Part shown: in pieces, positions 47,270-57,141 of the stretch
Layout of the letters: the number at the start of each line of letters is the position of its first letter
Position numbering within the stretch: position 1 is the first letter of the stretch
DNA from: Prunus persica
Taxonomy: Eukaryota; Streptophyta; Magnoliopsida; Rosales; Rosaceae
Assembly: GCF_000346465.2 (NCBI RefSeq)
Contig: NC_034010.1
Coordinates: 23,594,570 to 23,658,569 of the forward strand
DNA: 64,000 nucleotides
Direction: 5' to 3'
The notes under the pieces: generated by a model
Told to the model about the DNA's origin: nothing
Seen by the model: the letters and a program-made list of their open reading frames with translations, nothing else
The model's database searches: none
Position numbers and translations under genes: made by a program

Positions 47270-47945
47270 ATTTGTTTCGGCTATACTATTTATAAAAAAT
47301 AATTATAAAAAAAATACCCCAGTAAAGCAGCTCAGGTATACTATTTAAAAAAATAATAATAATAAAAATATTCGAGTATAGCAGCCCGGCTATACTATTT
47401 ATTATAAATAAAAAATAAAAAATAAAACATGCCTAGCGATTAGGTCCCACGTGTCAAAACAAGTATAGCAGCTATACAAAAAAAACCTAGGATAGCCCCG
47501 CTATTTAATTAAAAAAAAAAGAAGGCCTGCCTAGAGATTATTGCCCATGTGTCAAAACAAGTATAGTCGGGGGGCTATACGACTTTTAAAAAAATAAAAA
47601 TATAACCCAAGTAAAGCCGTGCGGCTATACTATTTAATAAAATTAAAACGAGAGGACCTGCCGAGCGACTATGAGCTCACGTGTCAAAACAAGTATAGCT
47701 ACGCGGCTATACATTAATAAAAAAAAAACCCAGTATAGCCGTTCGGCTATACTATTTTAAAAAATGAAGAATTACTCGAGTATAGCCGGGCGGCTATACG
47801 GTTTAATAAAATAAAATAAAAGCACCTGCTAGCGATTATTGCCCCACGTTTCAAAACAGGTATCGCTGCCCGGCTAGACTATTTAAAAAAAATATATAAT
47901 ACCCGCGTATAGCCGCGCGGCCGTACTATTTATTAAAAATAAAAA
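47270..47945. repeat. Palindrome array R3
   Basis: About twelve units of the tatagccg..cggctata palindrome in A/T-rich spacers, at roughly 45-90 bp spacing. A perfect unit spans 47732-47753 (arms AGTATAGCCG and CGGCTATACT, two-base centre TT). Others are near 47620, 47695, 47780 and 47910. Linkers carry 'gcctagcgattagg' and 'cacgtgtcaaaacaagtatagc'. No coding content. Confidence 0.85.
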
Positions 47946-47957
47946 GGAGAAGACCTG

Positions 47958-48218
47958 CTGGTGAGGAGCCTAAGGATCCTATCCATCATCATGGGTGCCA
48001 ATCTTGGCTGCAATCTTAGACGAAGATTTAGCTTCTCTGGCTATGATGTCGAAAAAGCCAAGCTCAATTGCTGATTGCAGAGATATGGATAGCACATAAG
48101 AACCCACCAGTTGCATGGCATAGCAAAAGCTTTCTTCTTCCTCTTCCTTTGTAATTTAATCCTCAGGCTCAGCATGATTTATTTTGGGATGGATTTTTCT
48201 CTCCAACGAAGAAGCCAT
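47958..48218 (-). pseudogene. COMT-like fragment C (5' part of exon 1 only)
   Basis: From the start codon (complement of 48216-48218) the minus strand reads the beginning of COMT exon 1. It carries stop-causing changes (for example 'gtaatttaatcctc' and 'gcacataagaacc'), the same 17-bp deletion as copy A, and additional losses around the GPGAKLSS segment. It ends abruptly at about 47958 against palindrome array R3. Upstream of the ATG, the flank (48219-48390) matches 31186-31360 upstream of copy A. Confidence 0.85.
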
Positions 48219-48390
48219 TGGATTGGACTATCTATATTTACGTTCTGAAACTCATTGCTAGTGTAGTGATTAAACTCCTAAACAGGTGCCCATGTAACAA
48301 TACTAAGAAAATAAAGATACAACATGCAAAGCATAGAGAAATAAGCAAGCAATTACCATCACAAACTCAACAAAGGCAATGTGAGTAGAG

Positions 48391-49016
48391 CAGGGGCGGA
48401 GCCACACTGGGACCAGTGTGGTCTCGGGCCCTCACTCAAGTTTTTATATATTTTAAAAGTAATTTACTGTTATGTATTTCTATATATATATATATATATT
48501 ATTTCAAATACTTTATGTTTTGATATGTACCCATATGTGTTGTGGCGGACTTATTAAGACACAAGGAAGTACTTGAAATTGCCCCCTTGCTCAATTGGTG
48601 GCGGTGCACTCCAGATATACAGATTACCTTATTTCCATTTTCAACATTTTAGTAAATGTCTTTGTCCTTTTACTTTAATTTATTTTTATATTACTCAATT
48701 TACTTAAGTTTACACACCAAATGCACTCTAGGGTACTTCCTTATTTACATTGTAAACTTAAGTAAGGAAGTACCCTAGAGTGCATTTTTATATTATTCCA
48801 TTTTTCATATTACTCCATTTACTTTAATTTTTCTTGCTTAGAATGTATTTGTCTATCCCTTTGTCGAGGACAATTATGATTGCAACCAATAAGCAATATA
48901 ATTCTTGACATGTGATATATATACACTATTTTTTGTATGTATTGTGAGTTCAAATTTTTAATTCTTTATAATTTGTAAGAGGCCCCCACATACATGAAAT
49001 CCTGGCTTCGCCACTG
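48391..49016. mobile_element. Non-autonomous hAT element 2 (CAGGGGCGGAGC ends)
   Basis: 626 bp with inverse ends CAGGGGCGGAGCCA and TGGCTTCGCCACTG, flanked by the perfect 8-bp duplication GAGTAGAG (48383-48390 and 49017-49024). The paralogous site near copy A (about 31347) has GAGTAGAG once, which is the empty site. Compared with its sister at 42155, it contains an extra long palindrome (48719-48786). Confidence 0.9.
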
Positions 49017-49048
49017 GAGTAGAGTGCTAATAGTACCCTAGTAGCCTC

Positions 49049-50315
49049 CCTTGACACTTGCCATAGGCGGCAACATGGTTTGATGTCTTGGACCATGCCA
49101 AGGAGAGGTGTCACGAGTGTGCACAAGGACAAGACAAGCGTGGCAAGATGGATGTCGAAGGGTCTTGGTGGAAGCTTGCAAGAAGCGTCGACAGATTACC
49201 TTGGAAGCCTCGACAGCGCATGTGCGACAAGTGCGCTGCGCAGCGCAGCAGCGCGCAGCACACATATGCAGCACAAGCAGCATGCAACATGCAAGCAACA
49301 CACAGGCAGCACGCAGGCAGCGCACACACGCAGCACGCATTCAGATCGTGCAGGCGGTTTGCTGGCAGGTTGTGCGCAGGGTTTTGGCAGGTCGTGTGGG
49401 CATGGTGCTGGCAGACCGTGCAAGCAGTTGGTTGGCAGGATGTGTGACGGTTGCTGGCAGTTTTGTGTGGGCAGTTGTGAGGAGAAGTTCCAGCAGATGT
49501 GCAGCGATATAAAGGGCATGTCTAAGCGGTTACGCATGGTAATGGCAGAGTGGCATGCATGGGATGCATCATGTGGAGAAGGCAATGTTAGTGGAAGGAG
49601 TGGGTGGTTACCTTGCACCTTTGTAGGCAAACAACATGGCGTGACATGGCCACGACATTGACACGGCCACGACAGTGACACATGGCGCCATGAGCAAAAA
49701 GGAAGCCTTGAAAATTGGAGTTCATGAGTTCCTTAGTGGGATAGTGGCATGGTGGTTTTTAGGAGGAAAACTACCTATGTCATGGTGGCTGCGCGCATGG
49801 CAGACACATCACCTAGCAGTTGGGGGATGTCCACTGCATCTATAAATACCTTAGCTTAGGAGGGCTTAGGGAGATCTGAAGGTCGACACTAGTAGAGACT
49901 AGTGGAGATCAGAGACTAGACTAGTAGTCTCTTGGGAGATCTCAAGAGGAGACAAAATGGGGGAATGTGTCTAGAGTAGGCATGGAGAGGCATAGGGAGG
50001 GGTATGGCATGCCTTGAGAGAAACCCGTTGAGTCGAGAATGAGTGTCTAGAGCGGCACCGTGCCTTAGGAGTAGGCGGCATTGAGGCACCAAATGTGTTG
50101 TGGTGACCCAATGTGAAACAAAAACTTGTATTCCTTTTTATTGTGGAGTAATATAAAGGTTGGGAGTGAGTTGTCCCGTAAGCTTTGGTGTTTATGCATT
50201 CCGCTGCTAGTACTCTGAAGCCTCACGGTTTGGAGATGAAGAGAAGGCTGACTTAGGAGGAGTCTAAGTGCCAGACAAAGGTTGAAAAATTAAAGGCGGT
50301 TTTCACCCTTGTTAC
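49049..50315 (+). mobile_element. Probable solo LTR, GC-rich, 1.27 kb
   Basis: The paralogous stretch at 31355-31385 runs 'gtgctgatagcctcagacgataaacc' without interruption; here about 1.27 kb is inserted between two GCCTC copies (49044-49048 and 50316-50320). The insertion has a good TATA box (TATAAATACC at about 49841) followed by a plausible leader and an A/T-rich 3' part with 'gtaatataaagg'. This is an LTR-like layout. The first half is unusually G/C-rich with a reiterated 'gcagcac/gcgcagc' stretch (about 49215-49345), which creates long but meaningless open frames on both strands. The termini are not the usual TG/CA, so the solo-LTR label is tentative; the insertion itself is well supported. 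Confidence 0.55.
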
Positions 50316-50424
50316 GCCTCGGAAGATAAACCTGACTATTTCAACATTTTAGATTGGTATACACTTGTTTGTAGTTAGAAATAAAACTTGGGTTTTCTTT
50401 AAAGTCAGGGGGGGGAAAAATTTA

Positions 50425-51340
50425 AACGTATAGTTGTGTGGCTATACTATTTTTTCTTTTATTTTTAAAATTACATTTATGCGGAAAAAACTTGCGATTA
50501 GGGCCCACATGTCAATACAAGTACTGTCACATCCCGGATCGGCTCCGCCTTAGCACGATATTGTCCGCTTTGAGCCCCTCTCTCTGCCTTCACGATTTTG
50601 TTTATGGGAACTCACGAGCAACTTCCCAGTGGGTCACCCATCATGGGATTGCTCTAACCCAAACTCGCTTAATTTCAGAGTTCCCATGGAATCCGAAGCC
50701 AGTGAGCTCCTAAAAGGCCTCGTACTAGAGGCACATCACCCCCCTCTCTATGGTTGATGTGGGTTGTTACAAGTATAGCGCTATACATTTATAAAAATAA
50801 TAATAATAATATATATAAAAAACCAAGATATAGCCGGCGGCTATACTATTTTTTAAAATAAAAAATACCCAAAGTATAGTCGTGCTACATCTATTAATAA
50901 AATAAAAAAGAAAAGGACATGCCTGGCAATTAGGCACCCACGTGTCAAAACAAGTATAGCCGGGCGGCTATACTATTTAAAAAAAAACAAAAAAAAAACA
51001 TGAGCATAGATGAGCGGCTACACTATTTAATAAAACATAAAAAAACACATGCCTAGTGATCACCAACCCAGGTTTCAAAATAAATATAGCCGAGCGGCTA
51101 TCCTATTTTTTATAAAATATAAGACAATACCCCGGTATAGCCATGCGGCTGGACTAATTTCAAAAACATATAATACTTGAGTATAGCCACCCAGATATAC
51201 TATTTAATAAAATAAAAATGAGAGGACCTACCTAGTGATTACGTGCCCACGTGTCAAAACAACTATAGCCGGGCGGCTATACAATTATATAAATAAATAA
51301 ATAAATAACTCGAGGATAGCCGTGAGGCTATACTTGTGGT
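50425..51340. repeat. Palindrome array R4 (interrupted by a Cassandra LTR)
   Basis: At least ten units of the tatagccg..cggctata palindrome, for example the perfect 50953-50974 unit (two-base centre GG) and units near 50828, 51085, 51263 and 51315. The typical linkers with CACGTG and 'tcaaaacaagtatagc' are present (about 50939-50960, 51249-51262). A Cassandra solo LTR at 50525-50771 has split one 'caagtatagc' unit. Confidence 0.85.
50525..50771 (-). mobile_element. Second Cassandra (5S-RNA-like) solo LTR
   Basis: Same layout as 16209-16481, minus-strand orientation, with the 5S-like core. The box C match is slightly changed and box A carries a C to T change (on the + strand 'cgcttaattt'), so its internal promoter is probably weaker. 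Flanks AGTAC (50520-50524) and AGTAT (50772-50776) are a 4-of-5 target duplication. The target was the 'caagtatagc' unit of palindrome array R4. Confidence 0.85.
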
Positions 51341-52156
51341 TGATCGAAGAAAAGGGAAGGAAAGAAAGGATTCTAAGGAAATGGAGACAGGAATAAAGAG
51401 CCTTCATCCATAGAGGAGCATGTGCATGCCAAATTCTCTAGAGAAAGAAAGAAAGGATTCTGACTTTGAAGTTTTTAGATTGGTATATACTCGTTTGTAG
51501 TTAGGCATAAAACCTAGGTTTTCTTTCCCTCTCCCGCCTTATTCTCTTCTCGGTTCGCTCTCTCCCAAACGACCTTGTACGATCTGAATTCAATGTTTTT
51601 TTTCTTATGTAATGGTACTTTTTCTCTTCGCTATCTGTATATTGATTTTATTGTCATATATATTACAAATTTACATCAAGATAGTGGTCTTCTAGGTTTT
51701 TGGAAATTTTTATCAATTCATGCACCAGTTCATCTTTACTCCTAGAGTTCTATTTCCATCAGATTGTTATGCTTTCCTTTATCTGAAGCAACCTTATAAA
51801 CTAATTATAATAGATATATGATTCTGGGCTTCCAATTGTTGTGGTTGGCGTCTGGTGTTATCTGTAGTATCTATTTTGTAAGCTCTACAGTTAATCCATG
51901 CACCATTGTGCTTATTCTTGCAATCATATTATGTCTCCTATGCATAATCCTCTCTTAAATGATGACATAACAAAAGAAGAGGATAGAAAAAAAGGGGCAT
52001 TTGGGAATCTCTGCAAGGCAGTCTTTTGTATGAGTTTTTGTCTTCTTTTTTCCCCTTTCAAAAGTACATTTTTAAGGTGTTTATTAAGGATTCTTTGGTC
52101 TTCTTGATGAGAAAATGTTTAGCAATTTGACCATTAATTACCATTTGATTTGACAG

Positions 52157-52428
52157 AGTATCCGAATGGCAAACCCGGCGATTGTATGCTCCCATACTGT
52201 GAAAGGTGTTTCGAAAGTACATTCAGAATTGCTAAAAGCAAAATTATTCAAGGTACTGTATATGTGTTCCTTGGATTGTTGTCTTTTCCCATGGCTTATG
52301 ACAAAGTTGAAGATATCCAAATTCTTATGATACCTTAAATTAGGTCATCTGACACCTCTTCTCTTTCACAGGACTTCTATGAGCTGTGGCCTCTGAAATT
52401 TCAATGCAAGACAAATGGTGTTACCCAG
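52157..52428 (+). pseudogene. Alpha-glucan phosphorylase gene fragment, copy 2 (two exons)
   Basis: A complete exon (52157-52252, 32 codons: SIRMANPAIVCSHTVKGVSK then VHSELLKAKLFK) follows a 'tttgacag' acceptor. A GT..AG intron separates it from a 57-bp exon (52372-52428) reading DFYELWPLKFQCKTNGVTQ and ending at a GT donor. Both match consecutive exons of plant alpha-1,4-glucan phosphorylase. Key family residues are changed (MANL to MANP, KTNGVTP to KTNGVTQ). About 500 bp upstream (51620-52150) is probably captured intron; no further exons were found. The fragment lies between array R4 and COMT copy D. Confidence 0.82.
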
Positions 52429-52934
52429 GTATAAAGTTCATAGCATCTTTTATAAAGTACTTGCTAGTTTCATTAGACTATTCCTTCTGTTTATGTGGTA
52501 GAAGAAGAATGGTGAGATACACACCTCCAAAGATGGGTTTTGTTGGGTTTTGTAATTTGTGCTGTTATAGTTATCAAATAGGGCATATGGAGCAGAGTGT
52601 TCCACAGAGTTAATTAAGTAAAATATCTGCAGACTTTATGTGCAGTATTCTGAGTCTTCAATATTTTCTTGCTTATATATAAGAAACATTTGCCAATCTT
52701 TTATTAGGCTTGGAGACTTGACACCTTCATTTTAGTGTGTAAGTTTTCATATGCCTTGGTTACTTAAAGAACTCCATAACCCAAAAGTTACAGACAAAAC
52801 ATTCATATCTGATGCCACTAAATCCAGCACCAGTTGCCAGGGCCATGAATTCTTCTTCTCTCCTCTCCTTCCCTCCCGGATTTTGAGTCATCACACCACA
52901 TCAAGATGGGAAGTGGTTTTCCTAGCAGTGCTAG

Positions 52935-55900
52935 TGATGTAGAACAGCCCATAGGTTTAGAGTAAACAGCCCGCAAGTTTAGAGTAAACGCTTGAGCAAT
53001 AGAACAGAGAAGAAATAAGGGATCGAGGAGAAGAATTAGAGATCGAAGAGACGAAGGGAAAGGGAAGGAATCCGAGAGTTTAAAGTAAGGAAATTTATCA
53101 TTAATCAAGTCTGCCTTAAAAGATTACAAACAACTCTATTTATAGAGGCAAAACCCTTTTTTAAACTAGGAAAAGGAAAAGTAAACTTTAAGAAATAGGA
53201 AAGCAAATTAACTAATAAGAGATCCTTTTAACAAGAAGGAATCTTTAAGAATTAGCAAAACAAATTAACTAATAAGAGATAGGAAAACTAATCCAAGTAG
53301 AATTAGGAAAACTAATAATATGCATTCTGCATCATTCTCCCCCATTGAAAAAGAACTCGACACCGGCGAGTAAACCAAGATTAAGGATGACGACGATGTT
53401 TGTAAGTATGGATGATGGGAGGACGGGAGGCAGCCAAATCAAGACCATGAAGAGAATCCTGATAATTGTGTAGAAGAGTGGAATCCAACTGCCGAAATTC
53501 AACTTCTGTAATCCAAGTATGCGCAGTAGTAGGCCTTCCAACCCAACGAACCAGAGAGCGGGTAGAATCTCCAGGAGACGAGGCCACAACTTCATGATTT
53601 GAGACGTCCTCAATCTGATATGTAGGGTCAGAACTAGGAGAAGGACTACGTGGCATCGGAGGAGGAATGAAACCTGTAATATTATTTACTGTGCGGCTAT
53701 CAACACACCTTCGTCAGGAACCATCCTTTTTGGGGGTAAGGAGAACTTGAACAACACAAGGGTTTAAACTATGACGAATAAAGCAATTATCCAGCAACAC
53801 CCGAATTAGTCAATTCAAATTCGCTCGCACAGAGGGATTCATACGATAATAGGGAAGATCAGGAATTTGCGAACCAGGAATAAGGTCAATGGCAAACCGA
53901 ATCTCTCTCGTTGGAGGTAGTTCATCTGGTAAGTCATTATGTATGATATTAGAGAATTCAGGGAGGAACTGATGTATGGGTTCGGCAAGTGGTGTGGGGT
54001 TGCTGTCAGATTCCGATTTAAGCAATAGAGTAAAGGACACACCAGTGGCTTGCAGATCGTGTGCAAAGTCTACAGATGATAAACTACTCAATCGATGCTC
54101 CGAAGCCTTCTCTCTAAGTAACAGAGTTGGTTGAACATCCTTAGTTGGTTTGACGGCAGGATTGGAAGGTGTTAGCGTTATGTTCTTTCCTTCATGTTGA
54201 AAAGTATATGTGTTCTCTCTACCACAACTTCTCACACAGCGGTCGTAAAGCCATGGTCGGCCTAGTAGCACATGTGCGACACTCATGGGTAGGATATCAC
54301 AATAAAGTCGCTCATGACAGGGACCCAATTGAAGAGGAACAAGACATCTTTCAGTAACAGGTAACCTGGTGTTATCTACCCAGCCAACATGAAAAGGATA
54401 GAGATGGGGCTCGGCCTGAAGGTGAAGGCAGTCGACAACAGCTTTAGAGATAACATGCAGTGTACTTCCCCCATCAATAACTAGTTGGCATCTATTGGTA
54501 CCACAAGGGACATAGGTTTGAAAAATACTTGTGCGTTTCCATGAATCAGGAGGTGGAGGTGTAGATGCTGAATAAATACAACGCATGACACTCACTTGGT
54601 GAAACGCCTCCTCACAACAATTATCAAGTTCTGGATCATAAATAGGTTCAAGGGGCTCCACATACACGTCCGCACAAGAGTCCTCATTGAGGGAGTTAAT
54701 GGTTAAAGTTCGGTGTGGACAACGGGAGGCGATGTGGCCCTTAGCATGGCAACGATAGCATTCAATGTGAGCAGCCGTGTATGGGGCTGGTCCTTTTTCT
54801 GTTGTGGGTACCGTAGGAGCAAGTGGACCGGCAACGCCATATGTGGAGCTAGGAGTACTACGATTTGGAGTAGGAGTGGAAGAGAGCCCGGAATACCTAG
54901 TATATCTACGTTGTAGGGCCAAAAAAGTTTCAGCTTCCAGTGCATGACAATATGCATCTTCCAAGATATGCAGACGGAATCGACGGACTTCACGCTTGAT
55001 ATCGTCACGAAGACCATGGATAAAGCGAGACATAGTGATGTCGGGTTCTTCACGAATCCCTGCACGTATCTTGTGTTCAATAAAACGAGCGTGGAATTCA
55101 GTAACAGTTAAACTTCCTTGTGAAAGGGTCCATAATTGATCATACAATTGATGGCGGTAAAAGGTGGGAAGATATTGTTCGCGAAGCTTTAATTTCATCT
55201 CGTCCCATAGAGTCACAGGCGGCTGTCCAAATTGATATAGTTGCTCCTCCACCGAATTCCAATATTGTCTAGCGGCTCCTTGTAGCGTCATCTTACCAAT
55301 GCGAAGTTTATGAGCATCTGTCAAGTTGTACCAGGCGAAATAATCTTCCATGGCTTGAACCCAGTCAAGAAACATCGTAGGATCCCCACAACCATCAAAA
55401 GTAGGAGCGGTAGGCTTGATGTGGCTGATGACATCGTTGTCAAATTGGCGAGGGGGATGAGTGCCTTGATCATGTGGAACTGTAGAAGGGCCCGTTGTGT
55501 GTTGGGTATAATGGGGCGGTGGCAGAGACCCAAAAGAAAAAGGGGGCTCCAATTGAGCCTTGGGATCATCAAGCGAGAGCCCAGTAGAGCTATGAGGCAT
55601 GCCGTATGGCACGGCCTTGAGTTTTTGATCCACTGGTGGATTGGGCAGAAGGCCACTTTTTGGTGTTGGCGTAGAGGAACTCGAGAGCAATGCGGAGGTA
55701 GAAGAAGGTTCAGCATGTCCAGCCCGAAAGTGATTGATAAGCAACTGAACGGAGTCTTGGAGTTTGGTGATGGCCAGGTCCGTCTTCGCACGATGTGTGG
55801 GAGCCTGTACCAACTCGTCTTTGAGGTCAACGCTGAGTTTGGAGAGTTGGGTTTCCATGCCAGTGATATTGTCAAAAACTTTGTCTTGGAACACATGAAA

Positions 55901-56384
55901 TTGTTCTGCAAGGCTAGCCACGGTTTGGGGCGCCATGGGAGAGATCAAACGCAAACGAAAGCGAGGGAAGGCTCTGATTACCAATTGATGTAGAACAGCC
56001 CGTAGGTTTAGAGTAAACAGCCCGCAAGTTTAGAGTAAACGCTTGAGCAATAGAACAGAGAAGAAATAAGGGATCGAGGAGAAGAATTAGAGATCGAAGA
56101 GACGAAGGGAAAGGGAAGGAATCCGAGAGTTTAAAGTAAGAAAATTTATCATTAATCAAGTCTGCCTTAAAAGATTACAAACAACTCTATTTATAGAGGC
56201 AAAACCCTTTTTAAACTAGGAAAAGGAAAAGTAAACTTTAAGAAATAGGAAAGCAAATTAACTAATAAGAGATCCTTTTAACAAGAAGGAATCTTTAAGA
56301 ATTAGGAAAACAAATTAACTAATAAGAGATAGGAAAACTAATCCAAGTAGAATTAGGAAAACTAATAATATGCATTCTGCATCA
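52935..56384 (-). mobile_element. Ty3/gypsy LTR retrotransposon, internally deleted, recent insertion
   Basis: Near-identical LTRs (52935-53334, 400 bp; 55986-56384, 399 bp) begin TGATGTAGAACAG and end TGCATTCTGCATCA. The perfect 5-bp duplication GCTAG flanks both ends (52930-52934 and 56385-56389). On the minus strand, a tRNA-iMet-type primer site (TGGTA.ATCAGAGCC, one extra A) follows the 5' LTR, and a purine tract (AATGGGGGAGAA) precedes the 3' LTR. The few LTR differences point to a young insertion. Most of reverse transcriptase, RNase H and integrase is missing, so the element is non-autonomous. Confidence 0.93.
53810..55936 (-). CDS. Gypsy Gag-protease polyprotein, truncated at the start of reverse transcriptase
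   Basis: One open frame of about 708 residues from the Met at 55936 (the frame runs upstream through the primer site without an ATG). In order it holds a coiled-coil-like N-terminus, the retrotransposon Gag domain (PTFDGCGDPTMFLDWVQAME, then LREQYLPTFY), a CCHC zinc knuckle (CYRCHAKGHIASRC), and an aspartic protease whose usual D-S/T-G triad reads VIDGGST (D-G-G). It then enters the region before reverse transcriptase (LPDELPPTREIRFAIDLIPG) and stops. After the stop, about 53700-53760 still shows a VLLTPKKDGS-like piece of RT. The sequence then jumps to about 53360-53656, an integrase-tail/chromodomain-like segment (LVRWVGRPTTAHTWITEVEF). The element thus lost its catalytic core by internal deletion. 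Confidence 0.85.
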   Translation of the reverse strand: MAPQTVASLAEQFHVFQDKVFDNITGMETQLSKLSVDLKDELVQAPTHRAKTDLAITKLQDSVQLLINHFRAGHAEPSSTSALLSSSSTPTPKSGLLPNPPVDQKLKAVPYGMPHSSTGLSLDDPKAQLEPPFSFGSLPPPHYTQHTTGPSTVPHDQGTHPPRQFDNDVISHIKPTAPTFDGCGDPTMFLDWVQAMEDYFAWYNLTDAHKLRIGKMTLQGAARQYWNSVEEQLYQFGQPPVTLWDEMKLKLREQYLPTFYRHQLYDQLWTLSQGSLTVTEFHARFIEHKIRAGIREEPDITMSRFIHGLRDDIKREVRRFRLHILEDAYCHALEAETFLALQRRYTRYSGLSSTPTPNRSTPSSTYGVAGPLAPTVPTTEKGPAPYTAAHIECYRCHAKGHIASRCPHRTLTINSLNEDSCADVYVEPLEPIYDPELDNCCEEAFHQVSVMRCIYSASTPPPPDSWKRTSIFQTYVPCGTNRCQLVIDGGSTLHVISKAVVDCLHLQAEPHLYPFHVGWVDNTRLPVTERCLVPLQLGPCHERLYCDILPMSVAHVLLGRPWLYDRCVRSCGRENTYTFQHEGKNITLTPSNPAVKPTKDVQPTLLLREKASEHRLSSLSSVDFAHDLQATGVSFTLLLKSESDSNPTPLAEPIHQFLPEFSNIIHNDLPDELPPTREIRFAIDLIPGSQIPDLPYYRMNPSVRANLN

Positions 56385-57141
56385 GCTAGTCTCTGGCATA
56401 GCTGGAAGAAGTGCTTCCACAACAATCACTTTTCCATTGTCTGGAATAGCTTTGTAACAATTCTTCAACAGCTTTAGGCAGTGCTCATCGCTCCAATCAT
56501 GAAGTATCCACTACAAACAAATGTGTCAGAAGACAAGTAGAACAGCTTCATATATTCAGTTACCATTCTTAAACTAAAGCAAGAAAACCAAAAATTACCT
56601 TCATAAAAATGGCATCCCCACTTGGAACACTAGCAAACATGTTCCACACCTGCAAAAAATATTTAACTCCCATTTTATGCTGCACACTGCTTCCGATGAA
56701 GCAAAAACTAAGATTTCACATTACCCTTTATATGTTGATATAAGGGTCACTCCCAAACCACCACCAACATCAACAAGTTGTGTGAGGTTCTTGTCTTCAA
56801 GGCCCTTGTAGATATGAAGAAGTTTCTTGGTGACAATGGTGGTGTGGTTAAACATTGCCGTGTTGAACACTTGATTAAACCTGGGGTCCAAACATGGATA
56901 CTCAAAAGCGTGCATGCCATGTACCTTGTTAAATGGAATTCCTCCTTCAACAACTGCAGCTTTCAGTTGAGACCTGTGAATTTATTATGTGTAGAAAGTT
57001 GGAGTTAGATACCCTATTGGCTATTTGTATTATAATTAGCACAAACTATGTGGTTTGTTTCTTTGATTTGGGGAACTTAATAAAAGTGGAATTATACAGG
57101 GCCTTTCTTCTATTATTGGTTGGACCATGTATAATTTTAAT

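Noticed and set aside
47270..47945. CRISPR-like regular repeats
   Set aside because: This is a plant nuclear context. Spacing and repeat sequence vary, spacers are A/T-rich and themselves repeated, and no cas genes are present.
49080..49681. Overlapping open frames of 100-190 codons on both strands
   Set aside because: They arise from reiterated G/C-rich 'gcagcac/gcgcagc' sequence with few stops inside a probable LTR. No domain is recognisable and all frames are equally open.
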